Position numbers and translations under genes: made by a program. Positions 44,306 to 52,540 of a DNA stretch of 64,000 nucleotides are shown here, piece by piece. The stretch is from Duganella sp. Root1480D1 (GTDB lineage Bacteria; Pseudomonadota; Gammaproteobacteria; Burkholderiales; Burkholderiaceae_D): assembly GCF_001427305.1 (NCBI RefSeq), contig NZ_LMFZ01000045.1, forward strand, positions 122,598-186,597. The letters run 5' to 3'. The stretch's first letter is position 1. Each line of letters starts with the position of its first letter. Under the pieces are notes generated by a model, which worked only from the letters and a program-made list of their open reading frames with translations, was not told the DNA's origin and searched no databases.

Positions 44306-46060
44306 CTATTGCACGTTGCGCGTCGCGGCGCTGATTAACTCGAGTGGCACCTTGGGCGTGCGGTCGGCATTCAGCAAGCCATTCGTTTCCTGGAAAGTGT
44401 CGGCGAACTGGGTATAGCAGAACCCGCTGAACATCATGGTTTCGTTGACCACCTTGAGCAGGGAACGGTAATGCTCAAGGAACGCTTCCGGCGTGTTCTG
44501 ACGCGAATAGCCCCAGGAATGGTGGGACGGCGCGTTCGGGTCAAAGGCAATGCCACCGAACTCGGTCAGCACGATAGGCTGGCCACGGTGCGGGAATCCG
44601 TCCAGCGTGAGGATGCGGCCGCCCGGCCGGCGCTGGTCGAACAGTGTGCGTACCGGATCGGAGACTTCATAGCGCTGGCGCACGCGCTCCGGGTCGGGAT
44701 CGTAATCATGGATGCCTAAAATGTCGGTGGCCGACGCCTCCCAGCCGTCATTACCGATCACGGGCCGGGTCTGGTCGAGCATGCGCGTCAGGTGATACAG
44801 CGCCTCCACTGCGTTGCGGTGCGACTGCACGGCGGTCAAATTCGGCACACCCCAGGATTCATTAAAGGGCACCCAGACAATCAGGCTGGGATGGCTGTAG
44901 TCGCGCTCGATCGCCTCGGTCCATTCATGCAGCAGGCGCGTCATGGCGCGCGCCGAGAAGGCATAGGCGGATGGCATTTCTTCCCAGACCAGCAGGCCAA
45001 GGCGGTCGGCCCAGTAGAGGTAGCGCGGGTCTTCGATTTTCTGGTGCTTGCGCACGCCATTGAAGCCCATCGCCTTGGCCAGCTCCACATCGCGCCGCAA
45101 GTCGTCGTCGGAGGGTGCGGTCATCAGGCTTGGCAGCCAATAGCCCTGGTCGAGCACCAGGCGCAGGTGGTAGGGCCGCCCGTTCAGCATGAAACGGTCG
45201 CGGTTGATCGAGACCGAGCGCATGGCGGTATAGGAGCGCACGCGGTCCAGCACCTGGCCGTCGCGGTACAGGGTCAGCTCGGCGTCCAGCAGGGTCGGGC
45301 GCTCGGGGCTCCACAGGATTTCGTTGCGCGAATCGTCGATGCCGGGGTCGGATAGTGCAATTTTGCGGTTGGCTTCCTGTCCCACCATCAGGTAGCGATC
45401 GGCGGCCAGCAGCTTTTCCCCAAGCCAAACCTTGACTTCCACTGCCAGGCCGGGAGAAGCGTCGCCGCCGGCCAGTACTTCACAGCCCAGTTCATAGCCA
45501 TCAAAGATCGGCGTCCAGCGCAGCCTGCGGATATACGTCGACCCGACGTTTTCCAGCCAGACTGTCTGCCAGATGCCGGTGGTGCGCGGATACCAGATCG
45601 AGTGTGGCTCAAGCTGCCAGTCCTGCTTGCCACGCGGCTTGTTCAGGTCGGCCGGATCATCCTCCACGAACAGCACCAGGGTCTGCTCGCCGTCGACCAG
45701 TTCATCCGTGATGTCGGCAGTGAAGGAAGTGTGGCCGCCTTCGTGTTCGGCAACCATGTGGTTGTTGATCCACACCCGTGCCTGGTAATCGACGGCACCG
45801 AAGTGCAGTAGCGTGCGCGCGCCGCGCTGTTCGACCTTGAAACGGCAGCGGTACCAGCAAGCGTTATGGAAACCGGTGTCGCCGATGCCGCTCATTTCCG
45901 ATTCCGGCGCAAACGGCACGTTGATGCGGCGCGACCATGGAATGGCGTCCGATGGCAGGCTGTATCTGTGCTCGTCGTCGAACTCGAACTCCCACTCACC
46001 ATTCAGCGACTGCCATTGATCGCGCACCAGTTGCGGCCGCGGATATTCAAATTGCGCCAT
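44306..46060 (-). CDS. Glycoside hydrolase family 2 beta-galactosidase/glucuronidase-like enzyme
   Basis: This 584-residue protein has the GH2 order: a jelly-roll sugar-binding domain (about 1-180), an immunoglobulin-like domain (about 185-290) and a TIM barrel (about 295-580). The acid/base is E401 in WVPFNESWG and the nucleophile E500 in VLTEFGG. There is no signal peptide, so it acts in the cytoplasm on imported oligosaccharides. Beta-galactosidase activity fits the downstream galactonate genes, but glucuronidase or mannosidase cannot be excluded from sequence. It is the first gene of the sugar operon, ending seven bases before the next. Confidence 0.85.
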   Translation of the reverse strand: MAQFEYPRPQLVRDQWQSLNGEWEFEFDDEHRYSLPSDAIPWSRRINVPFAPESEMSGIGDTGFHNACWYRCRFKVEQRGARTLLHFGAVDYQARVWINNHMVAEHEGGHTSFTADITDELVDGEQTLVLFVEDDPADLNKPRGKQDWQLEPHSIWYPRTTGIWQTVWLENVGSTYIRRLRWTPIFDGYELGCEVLAGGDASPGLAVEVKVWLGEKLLAADRYLMVGQEANRKIALSDPGIDDSRNEILWSPERPTLLDAELTLYRDGQVLDRVRSYTAMRSVSINRDRFMLNGRPYHLRLVLDQGYWLPSLMTAPSDDDLRRDVELAKAMGFNGVRKHQKIEDPRYLYWADRLGLLVWEEMPSAYAFSARAMTRLLHEWTEAIERDYSHPSLIVWVPFNESWGVPNLTAVQSHRNAVEALYHLTRMLDQTRPVIGNDGWEASATDILGIHDYDPDPERVRQRYEVSDPVRTLFDQRRPGGRILTLDGFPHRGQPIVLTEFGGIAFDPNAPSHHSWGYSRQNTPEAFLEHYRSLLKVVNETMMFSGFCYTQFADTFQETNGLLNADRTPKVPLELISAATRNVQ

Positions 46061-46070
46061 CGTCTGCCCC

Positions 46071-46094
46071 GCCCATCGTCATTATTCGATGGGC
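46071..46094. promoter_or_regulatory. 24-bp inverted repeat upstream of the sugar operon, candidate operator
   Basis: GCCCATCG (46071-46078) and CGATGGGC (46087-46094) are perfect eight-base arms with an eight-base AT-rich centre. The repeat begins ten bases upstream of the GH2 start, where a repressor would block the operon or a hairpin would form in the leader. No regulator gene is adjacent, so the cognate factor is unknown. Confidence 0.5.
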
Positions 46095-46221
46095 CATCGT
46101 AGCAGCGCGATTGCCACAGTGCGCTTACGATACGGGCCGGAAAATTTTCGGTAGCTTGCCGGAACGCCTTTAAATACTGGAGGTATTCAAAATGCCGCGC
46201 CAGCCGGTTAGCATGCAAGCT

Positions 46222-46437
46222 TCACCTCGCAAGCGGAGCAAGGCCGACCGCGCCAAGCTGGCGCCGCGATTGCGGGCTGGACATGACGCGCTTGATGATA
46301 ACCAGTGGAATACGGCGTTCAACCAGGTAGAGGTAGGCGGCGGAAGGGCCCGCGATGCCCTGCACCGCAAGGCCGTGGTCGATCAATGCCGCTGTCAGGA
46401 CGTCAGTGCGAAGGTTGGAGCGGTGCCAGGTATTCAT
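46222..46437 (-). CDS. Small unknown protein
   Basis: This 71-residue protein is supported by a perfect AGGAGG four bases before its ATG. The sequence has a compact alternation of hydrophobic helices and strands (TDVLTAALIDHGLAVQGIAG, AYLYLVERRIPLVIIKRVM) and a basic tail. No family is recognised. An overlapping frame on the other strand also has a ribosome-binding-like GGAGG, but its protein is low-complexity. The gene stands alone upstream of the sugar operon, pointing the same way. Confidence 0.5.
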   Translation of the reverse strand: MNTWHRSNLRTDVLTAALIDHGLAVQGIAGPSAAYLYLVERRIPLVIIKRVMSSPQSRRQLGAVGLAPLAR

Positions 46438-46501
46438 GGTGCCTCCTGTTCACCCGAATGCTACATCGCAGGTTGAAGGCACGCCAACACATTGCCGGAA
46501 T

Positions 46502-46699
46502 TTATCTGCGCGCCCCTCCCAGTACGCGCGCTGGCAGCATGACGATCGCGCGCAGGAGTTCGAACACAGCTTCGACACCAATCCCCAGCAAGCGGAACGG
46601 CAACAGCAATAGCCAGACGAGGGGATACAGGACCAGGGCCAGCAAGGCTAACGGCCAGCACAGGAACAGCAGGAACAGCCATAAGATGAAGCCGAACAT
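46502..46699 (-). CDS. Small Leu-rich membrane protein
   Basis: This 65-residue protein has two closely spaced hydrophobic helices (FILWLFLLFLCWPLALLALVL and LVWLLLLPFRLLGIGVEAVF) and a basic end (LGGARR). GGAGGT lies six bases before the ATG, which makes translation likely. Small inner-membrane proteins of this kind are common in Oxalobacteraceae but have no assigned function. It lies alone; a ten-base CGGACGTCCG palindrome is found about 40 bases upstream. Confidence 0.6.
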   Translation of the reverse strand: MFGFILWLFLLFLCWPLALLALVLYPLVWLLLLPFRLLGIGVEAVFELLRAIVMLPARVLGGARR

Positions 46700-46807
46700 C
46701 CCATTACCTCCGATTCAAGTCGAGGTAACTTTATAGCGGACGTCCGGCCCGGACAACGGACATGCGACCAACTGCAGATTAGGACGACAGGTGGCGAAAA
46801 ACCGGGG

Positions 46808-47719
46808 TCAAGCTGCGAAAGCCGGCAGTGCCGCCGATTCGCGCACAGGCACGGCGCGCATATTGGCCTGCAGCGACTGGATCTGGCCGCCCGCACGGTA
46901 AGCAAAGCTGATCTGCACTGTCTCGCCGGCCCTCAAGTGAACAGGCTCGGCCAGGGGCAGAGTCATGTAATGGTTCAACCAGTCGATCGTGCTGTTGCGC
47001 TCGGGGACCACGGCCAGGATATTCTTGGTGATGAAGCGCAGCGCGTTCAGTTGGCCGTCGCGCTCGGCGGTGAACTGCCCTTCCCAGCGGTACAGCATCT
47101 CGTTAGGCTGGGTGAAGTCGATCAGCGCGTAAACCTGGGGCTGGGCCAGCTCCAGCGTGCCGTTCTGGATCTGGCCTGGCTGCTGGAATTGCACGATTGG
47201 CGCGATGAAGCCGTCGAAATCGTATTCCTGCTGTACGGGCTGCACTGCCATCAGGACCGCTTCCGGCATGAACACCGGCAGCGGGCCGCCAAATCGTTCC
47301 AGATAGCGCTGCTTGAAATGTTCAATGACCTCGACCTGCTTCTCGCGCAGCATGGCGACGTGGATCATCTCGCAGATCACGAGGTCGACCGGTTCCGGCG
47401 GCAAGTATTCGAAGGCATCGGCGTGAACCACTTCCACCCGCTCGCCATTCTTGTTCATTGCCAGGAATTTGCGCGCTTCCTGCACCATGTCGGGGTTGAA
47501 TTCGACGCAATACACCTTGCTGGCCTTTTGCGCTGCGAAGAAGGACAGCACGCCGGTGCCGCCGCCCAGTTCCAGCACCTTCATGCCAGGCTTGACCACG
47601 TAATCGATGGCGGCCTTGAAGTTGTGCATGCGGTTGGCATCCATCAGCATATTGTGGTGGTAATGCACAGGGATGAACTGGCCGAGGTAGCAGCTTTCGA
47701 TTTCGCGTTCGTTCAGCAT
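46808..47719 (-). CDS. SAM-dependent methyltransferase, PRMT-like
   Basis: This 303-residue class I methyltransferase has motif I LELGGGTGVLSFFAA (about 55-70), an acidic VEFNPD at motif post-I and VICEMIHVAMLRE (about 115-130), which resembles the 'double-E' region of protein arginine methyltransferases. The beta-barrel-like C-terminus also fits that family. The ATG at 47719 is chosen because the upstream extension is low in homology-like character and begins inside other DNA. The substrate could be a protein or a small molecule. It is downstream of the ankyrin gene, 95 bases away. Confidence 0.75.
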   Translation of the reverse strand: MLNEREIESCYLGQFIPVHYHHNMLMDANRMHNFKAAIDYVVKPGMKVLELGGGTGVLSFFAAQKASKVYCVEFNPDMVQEARKFLAMNKNGERVEVVHADAFEYLPPEPVDLVICEMIHVAMLREKQVEVIEHFKQRYLERFGGPLPVFMPEAVLMAVQPVQQEYDFDGFIAPIVQFQQPGQIQNGTLELAQPQVYALIDFTQPNEMLYRWEGQFTAERDGQLNALRFITKNILAVVPERNSTIDWLNHYMTLPLAEPVHLRAGETVQISFAYRAGGQIQSLQANMRAVPVRESAALPAFAA

Positions 47720-47814
47720 GGCAGTGGCGCGGGGGGCGCGGTGGGTTTTCGACAAGAGGATTGTCGCCCCAAGCGCGCCAGGCCATTTGCACGATATGAA
47801 AGGGAAATACCGTT

Positions 47815-48501
47815 CTATTTGCGGCTGAGGTGCTTGCGGATTTGCTCGGCGATCCACGGTTTTTGGGCGCGAATCGCGAATTCGGCGGCATTTTCGCGCC
47901 AGGCATGGTCTTTCAGCGTGGCGTCGGCGCCTTCTTCCAGCAACAGCTTGACCGCGTCTTCCTGCCCTTCGCGCGCGGCCAGCATCAGGGGCGTGGTGCC
48001 GGTCGGCGAGGCCGCGTCGATGAAGGCGCGACGCCCGATCAGCAGTTTCATGATGTTGAGGTCGCCGGCAGCCGCGGCGTAATGCAGCGCGGTCCAGCCC
48101 GGACGGTTGATTTGAGCACCCTTTTCCAGCAACGCCAGCACGGCGGGCTTGTTTTTTTGGAAAGCAGCCATCAACAGGGCCGTATTGCCATTGGGCGATT
48201 GCTCATCGACTTTCAGCCCGGGATGGCTGATCAGCAATTTGGCAACCCGCATCGCATCGTAACGCATCGCGATGATCAGGCCGGTTTCACCGCGTTCCGG
48301 GTCGTGCAGGTTGGGATCGAGGCCGCGGCCGAGAACCGCTTTCACTGTCCGGTCGTCATCGATCTGGACGGCGCGGAAAAAGGCCACCTTGTCGGCCTCG
48401 ACTTCAGTTTCACCGGCTGCCGCGTTGGCGAACCCCGACCCGGCACAGATTGTAAGTGCGGCGCTTACCAGGAAGGCGCTTGCCGCGCGGCGCATAGCCA
48501 T
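47815..48501 (-). CDS. Secreted ankyrin-repeat protein
   Basis: This 228-residue protein has a signal peptide (about 1-28, ending ANAAA) and about four ankyrin repeats between residues 40 and 215. Repeat signatures include GETGLIIAMRYDAMRVAKLLI, GNTALLMAAFQKNKPAVLALLEKGA, GWTALHYAAAAGDLNIMKLLI and GTTPLMLAAREGQEDAVKLLLEEGAD. It would act as a protein-binding scaffold in the periplasm. The ATG shares one base with the tatD stop (TGATG), so it is probably translated with tatD. Confidence 0.9.
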   Translation of the reverse strand: MAMRRAASAFLVSAALTICAGSGFANAAAGETEVEADKVAFFRAVQIDDDRTVKAVLGRGLDPNLHDPERGETGLIIAMRYDAMRVAKLLISHPGLKVDEQSPNGNTALLMAAFQKNKPAVLALLEKGAQINRPGWTALHYAAAAGDLNIMKLLIGRRAFIDAASPTGTTPLMLAAREGQEDAVKLLLEEGADATLKDHAWRENAAEFAIRAQKPWIAEQIRKHLSRK

Positions 48502-49280
48502 CAGGCGGCCGCCTTGAAAAGTTCAAAGAAGTTGGCCGAGGTCTGTTCAGCCACTTGCTCCAACGGCACCCCTTTCAGCTTGGCGATGAATTCCGCTACG
48601 TGGGCTACATAGCCCGGCTCGTTCATTTTGCCACGGTACGGGACTGGCGCCAGGTAAGGCGAATCGGTCTCGATCAGCATGCGTTCGAGCGGCACTTCCA
48701 GCGCCACCGCCTGCAGTTCCTTGGCGCTCTTGAAGGTGACGATGCCGGAGAAGGAAATATAGAAGCCTTGTTCCATCGAGGCGCGGGCAACTTCCAGCGA
48801 TTCGGTAAAGCAGTGCATCACGCCAGCCACACCGCCTTGATCAGTACCTGCGCGCTCTTCGCGCATGATGCGGATGGTGTCTTCCGAGGCGGAGCGGGTG
48901 TGGATGATCAGCGGCTTGCGCGATTCGCGCGAGGCGCGGATATGGGTGCGGAAGCGTTCGCGCTGCCATTCCAGGTCGCCTTCCAGGCGATAGTAGTCGA
49001 GGCCAGTCTCGCCGATGGCGACAATTTTCGGGTGCCTGGCCAGTTCAACCAGTTGTTCAACGCTGGGTTCGGGCGTGTCCTCATAATCCGGATGCACACC
49101 AACCGAAGCGTAGATATGGGGATACTGTTCGGCCAGCGCCAGCACGCGCGGAAAGTCCGGCAGGTCGACCGATACGCATAAGGCGTGGCTGACTTTATTT
49201 TCCGCCATCTTGGCGAGGATTTCAGGCATCCGGGCGGACAGCTCCGGGAAGTCGATATGGCAGTGGGAATCGATAAACAT
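48501..49280 (-). CDS. TatD family metal-dependent hydrolase (YcfH-type)
   Basis: This 259-residue TIM-barrel hydrolase has metal-binding residues in the expected places: DSHCHIDF at 4-11, GETGLDYY near 93, IHTRSA near 131, HCFTES near 160 and TDSPYLAP near 210. TatD proteins are DNases or hydrolases of unclear physiological role. In many proteobacteria this gene follows mltG-tmk-holB(-pilZ). Here two extra genes sit between it and pilZ. It is co-translated with the ankyrin gene. Confidence 0.92.
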   Translation of the reverse strand: MFIDSHCHIDFPELSARMPEILAKMAENKVSHALCVSVDLPDFPRVLALAEQYPHIYASVGVHPDYEDTPEPSVEQLVELARHPKIVAIGETGLDYYRLEGDLEWQRERFRTHIRASRESRKPLIIHTRSASEDTIRIMREERAGTDQGGVAGVMHCFTESLEVARASMEQGFYISFSGIVTFKSAKELQAVALEVPLERMLIETDSPYLAPVPYRGKMNEPGYVAHVAEFIAKLKGVPLEQVAEQTSANFFELFKAAA

Positions 49281-49391
49281 CCCGGCATTTTATCGAAAAT
49301 TGCGGAACTTATCCTGACCTCGGCTGTCCAATATCAAAACCAAGCAATCTTGGCCGCGCGAAAGTAGCCCAAACAGCTCAGCGGAGGCAAC

Positions 49392-49958
49392 ATGGACATC
49401 GAGGAACGTATGTCGAAAGCGGAAGCCGAAATTGCTGGATTGAAAGAATGCCAGAGATCGCTACTCCAAGGGCAGGCTGAGTTGCGGGCGACGATGGAGC
49501 GCGGCTTTATCGAACAGCGAACGGCGATGGCCGAATTACGTGGCCACATGGACGCCGGATTTGCAGAACATCGGCACACGATGGACGCCGGCTTCGCCGA
49601 GCAGCGGAGTGCTATGGAAACCGGCTTTGCTGAGCAGCGGAGCGCTATGGAAACCGGTTTTGCTGAGCAGCGGAGTGCGATAGAGGAGCATCGGAGGGCC
49701 ATGGAGACGGGCTTCGCGGAGCACCGAGAAAACATGAAAGCGGGCTTCGCGGAGCACCGAAAAAACATGGAGGCCGGCTTCACCGAGCAGCGAACTGCCT
49801 CGGAACGCAGCTCTAGCGAAGAACGGGCCGCACGGGCAGATTCAATCAGGGAGCTACGCCAGGAGATGCAGCGTGGTTTTCGTTGGACATTCAGCGCCCT
49901 GCTCTCTATCCTGGCGCTGGTACTCGGCATAATCGCCCGGCTCGCTGGAGCCTTTTAG
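49392..49958 (+). CDS. Tail-anchored coiled-coil protein with 11-residue repeats
   Basis: This 188-residue protein has GCGGAGG before the ATG. Residues 36-137 consist of 11-residue repeats of the type xxGFAEQRxxM, interrupted by two seven-residue units. Such hendecads form long parallel coiled coils. A charged helix follows, then a C-terminal hydrophobic segment (WTFSALLSILALVLGIIARL, about 164-183), so the rod is anchored by its tail in the membrane. No family is recognised with confidence; it resembles DUF1640/CCDC90-like proteins in layout. It is on the strand opposite to the tatD-pilZ-holB genes and splits that conserved block. Confidence 0.75.
   Translation: MDIEERMSKAEAEIAGLKECQRSLLQGQAELRATMERGFIEQRTAMAELRGHMDAGFAEHRHTMDAGFAEQRSAMETGFAEQRSAMETGFAEQRSAIEEHRRAMETGFAEHRENMKAGFAEHRKNMEAGFTEQRTASERSSSEERAARADSIRELRQEMQRGFRWTFSALLSILALVLGIIARLAGAF
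49497..49802 (+). repeat. In-gene 33-bp tandem repeats encoding hendecads
   Basis: Eight 33-base units (49497, 49551, 49584, 49617, 49650, 49704, 49737 and 49770 are their first bases) are separated in two places by 21-base units (49530 and 49683). Units 49584, 49617 and 49650 are almost identical in DNA, which points to recent duplication. Copy number could vary between strains by slippage. Confidence 0.85.
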
Positions 49959-50009
49959 GGCGCGTGAAACGAATCCCACTCAGGCCGGCCGGCGCTGCGC
50001 ACAACAATG

Positions 50010-50516
50010 TCATGCGACGCGCTTGCCCAGGATGATCAGGTCGCGCTCGACACCGTCGAGGTTGGCAACGCGCGGCAGCTTGGCCCATGTCTCGAAGCCG
50101 AATTTCTCAAACAGCGCAAGGGAAGGCCTGTTGTGGCCGAAGATGAAGCCGAGCACCGTATGCACGTTCACCTGCGGCGCAAAATCGATCGCTTCCTGCA
50201 GGGCGTAGCGGCCGACGCCTTTGCCGCGCCAGGCTTCGTCGATGTAGATGGAAACTTCCGCGGTACCCGAATAAGCCGGGCGGCCGTAGAAATTGGAATA
50301 CGAAATCCAGCCGATGATGCCGTCGCGATCCTCCTCCTCCACCACCCACAGCGGCCGGCGCTGCGGCTGGTGCTCGTGGAACCACGGCAGGCGCGATTCG
50401 ACCGACACCGGCTCGGTATCGGCAGTCACTTCACGGGAGGCGATGGTGCTGTTGTAGATCGCAACAATGGTTGGCAAATCGTCGAGCGTGGCGAGGCGAT
50501 GGCGAAACTTCGGCAT
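50010..50516 (-). CDS. GNAT family N-acetyltransferase (phosphinothricin-type)
   Basis: This 168-residue acetyltransferase has the acetyl-CoA binding loop WRGKGVGRYAL near residue 95 and the IYNSTIASREVTADTEPVS start typical of phosphinothricin/methionine sulfone acetyltransferases. Such enzymes acetylate amines of small toxic molecules or amino acids. It ends 51 bases from the convergent coiled-coil gene and begins three bases after pilZ, so it may be transcribed from the holB-pilZ operon. Confidence 0.85.
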   Translation of the reverse strand: MPKFRHRLATLDDLPTIVAIYNSTIASREVTADTEPVSVESRLPWFHEHQPQRRPLWVVEEEDRDGIIGWISYSNFYGRPAYSGTAEVSIYIDEAWRGKGVGRYALQEAIDFAPQVNVHTVLGFIFGHNRPSLALFEKFGFETWAKLPRVANLDGVERDLIILGKRVA

Positions 50517-50519
50517 GCG

Positions 50520-50897
50520 TTAAAGCGTATGGGTGGCACGGGACGAGCGCAGCGCAGCGCCCAGGATTTCTTCGATACGCAGGCGGGTGCGGGTGCCGGT
50601 CTCGTCGTCCGGGAAGTGCACGCCGATACCCTGGGTCTTGTTGTTGGCCGCGCCGGGCGGCGTAATCCAGACCACCTTGCCGGCGATCGCGTACTTGTTC
50701 GGATCGTCCATCAGCGTCAACAGAAGGTAAATCTCGTCGCCAATCTTGTACGGCTTCTGGGTCGGCACGAACATGCCGCCATGCTTCAGAAAAGGCATGT
50801 AGGCCGCATACAGGGCCGCCTTTTCCTTGATTGCGAGGGACAACACCGTTGGCCGGTTGATGGCCGCGGTGGCTGGATCGTTAGGGCTTGCGCTCAT
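50520..50897 (-). CDS. pilZ: Type IV pilus assembly protein PilZ
   Basis: This 125-residue PilZ-domain protein has the sequence blocks AALYAAYMPFLKHGGMFVPT, YKIGDEIYLLLTL and AGKVVWITPPGA, close to Pseudomonas PilZ. It lies in the same position between holB and tatD. The RxxxR motif used to bind cyclic-di-GMP is absent, as in true PilZ, which acts by binding FimX and PilB. It begins 12 bases after holB. Confidence 0.88.
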   Translation of the reverse strand: MSASPNDPATAAINRPTVLSLAIKEKAALYAAYMPFLKHGGMFVPTQKPYKIGDEIYLLLTLMDDPNKYAIAGKVVWITPPGAANNKTQGIGVHFPDDETGTRTRLRIEEILGAALRSSRATHTL

Positions 50898-50909
50898 TTT
50901 TTCCTTTCT

Positions 50910-51929
50910 TCAGCTACAGCAAGCAGTGTAGTCAAGAAGCATATCTTCAATAAACAATTTCGGCGACAGCGGATGGTCGGACGTGGCACGCCTTTCATTG
51001 GCGCCCTTGATCGCGCCCATCAGGCGGCTGATGTTCACCTTGTCCGCCAGTCCGGCCAGCTCGCGCTGGTACCGGGGATAATAACGGATGTTCCCTGCAA
51101 GTTTGTACGAAAACAGATCGTAAAGCCAGCGTTGTTGCCACGAAACCAAGGCAGTCAGTGGAATTTTTTGCAATCTATCGGCAGTTTTCAGCGCACCTTC
51201 GACGCTTGGACGAGCCAGGTACTGCAGCAAAGCGTCCAATTCCTCGCGATTGCCTGTTTCGGAGGCAGCCGCGGCGGCCAGCGGCGAACCGCCCTGTTCA
51301 CGTAACCAGCTATCGGCGTCCGGCACGCCCTGTTGCTTGAGCCAGGCCAGCGCTTCATCGTGCGACGGCATCGGCATGGCAAATTTCCGGCAGCGCGACA
51401 GGATGGTCGGCAGCACGCGGTCCAGGCCGTTGGACGACAGCAGGAAGACCGTACCTGGCGGCGGCTCTTCCAGCGTTTTCAGCAAGGCATTCGAGGCCGG
51501 CATGTTGAGCGCCTCGGCCGGGTACAGCACCACCACCCGCAAGCCCTGGCGGTGGGTCGAGATGTTCATGAAGTCGGCCAGGGCGCGGATCTGCTCGATC
51601 TTGATCTCTTTGGACGGCGCTTTCTTAGCGGCTTTCTTGTCTTCGCCCTCCTCGCCTTCACCCTGCTCGTCTTCGAACATCTCCGGCCGCACGCGGCGGT
51701 AGTCCGGATGGCTGTGCTGCTGGAACCAGCCGCAGCTTGGGCATTCGCCGCAGGCATGGCCGTCCGGGCGGGCATTCTCGCACAACAGCGCCTGCGCGAA
51801 CTGTTCAATGAAGTCGGCCTTGCCGATGCCGTTAGCGCCGTGGAACAGGATGGCATGCGGCATGCGCTGGCGCAGCTGCTGCAACTGCTGCCAGGCGCCC
51901 TGCTGCCATGGATAGACTTGCCCGCTCAA
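50910..51929 (-). CDS. holB: DNA polymerase III delta' subunit
   Basis: This 339-residue clamp-loader subunit starts with TTG at 51929, which overlaps the tmk stop (TTGA) and has GGGAG at the proper distance; no upstream ATG gives a protein-like sequence. The AAA domain has GANGIGKADF and four zinc cysteines (CENA...CGECPSC) between about 50 and 75. An unusual charged insertion (EDEQGEGEEGEDKKAAKK) lies near 90-105. The C-terminal collar domain follows. It loads the sliding clamp in replication. It is coupled to tmk as in most proteobacteria. Confidence 0.92.
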   Translation of the reverse strand: MSGQVYPWQQGAWQQLQQLRQRMPHAILFHGANGIGKADFIEQFAQALLCENARPDGHACGECPSCGWFQQHSHPDYRRVRPEMFEDEQGEGEEGEDKKAAKKAPSKEIKIEQIRALADFMNISTHRQGLRVVVLYPAEALNMPASNALLKTLEEPPPGTVFLLSSNGLDRVLPTILSRCRKFAMPMPSHDEALAWLKQQGVPDADSWLREQGGSPLAAAAASETGNREELDALLQYLARPSVEGALKTADRLQKIPLTALVSWQQRWLYDLFSYKLAGNIRYYPRYQRELAGLADKVNISRLMGAIKGANERRATSDHPLSPKLFIEDMLLDYTACCS

Positions 51930-52540
51930 GCAAGCGCTCCCACGATCTGGGTCAGTTCCGCCTGGATGTCGGCAATGCTGCGGGTGGAATCGATCACACG
52001 GAAGCGCTGCGGAGCCTCGGCGGCGCGGCGCAGGTACTCGGCGCGGGTGGCCATGAAGAAGTCGGCTTTCTCGCGTTCGAAACGGTCCAGGTCGCGGGTG
52101 GCGTCCAGGCGAGCGCGTGCCACTTCCAGCGGCACGTCGAACAGGATGGTCAGGTCCGGCTCCAGGTTCGGATGCACCCAGTGCGCCAGGATTTCCAGTT
52201 TTTCGCGGCTCAGGCCGCGGCCGCCGCCCTGGTAGGCAAAGCTGGCATCCGTGAAGCGGTCGGAAATGACCCAGGCGCCACGCGCCAGGCCCGGTTCGAT
52301 GACTTGCGCCAGGTGTTCGCGGCGGCTGGCGAAGACCAGCAGGGTTTCGGTTTCGACATGCATGGCTTCGTGCAGCCACAGTTCGCGCAGCTTTTCGCCC
52401 AGCGGGGTGCCGCCCGGTTCACGGGAACTGACGAGCTCCAAGCCGCGTGCCTTGACCAGTTCGCCAACGAACTGGATGTGGGTCGACTTGCCGGCGCCGT
52501 CGATGCCTTCGAAAGTGATGAATTTACCGCGTGTTGTCAT
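51926..52540 (-). CDS. tmk: Thymidylate kinase
   Basis: This 204-residue enzyme phosphorylates dTMP to dTDP. The P-loop FEGIDGAGKST is at 9-19, the DR motif in SDRFTDASFAYQGGGRG near 93, and the lid region RDLDRFEREKADF near 149. Length and order match the family. It begins one base before the mltG stop region ends on the same strand and overlaps holB by four bases, so the three are one operon. Confidence 0.96.
   Translation of the reverse strand: MTTRGKFITFEGIDGAGKSTHIQFVGELVKARGLELVSSREPGGTPLGEKLRELWLHEAMHVETETLLVFASRREHLAQVIEPGLARGAWVISDRFTDASFAYQGGGRGLSREKLEILAHWVHPNLEPDLTILFDVPLEVARARLDATRDLDRFEREKADFFMATRAEYLRRAAEAPQRFRVIDSTRSIADIQAELTQIVGALA

Noticed and set aside
46192..46476. A plus-strand frame of 94 codons with GGAGG upstream, overlapping the 71-residue gene.
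   Set aside because: The protein is basic and low in order, and the opposite frame has a better ribosome-binding site and a more protein-like sequence. Not excluded completely.
49497..49802. Regular repeats that could suggest a CRISPR array.
   Set aside because: Units are adjacent without spacers, lie in frame and encode hendecads; no cas genes are present.
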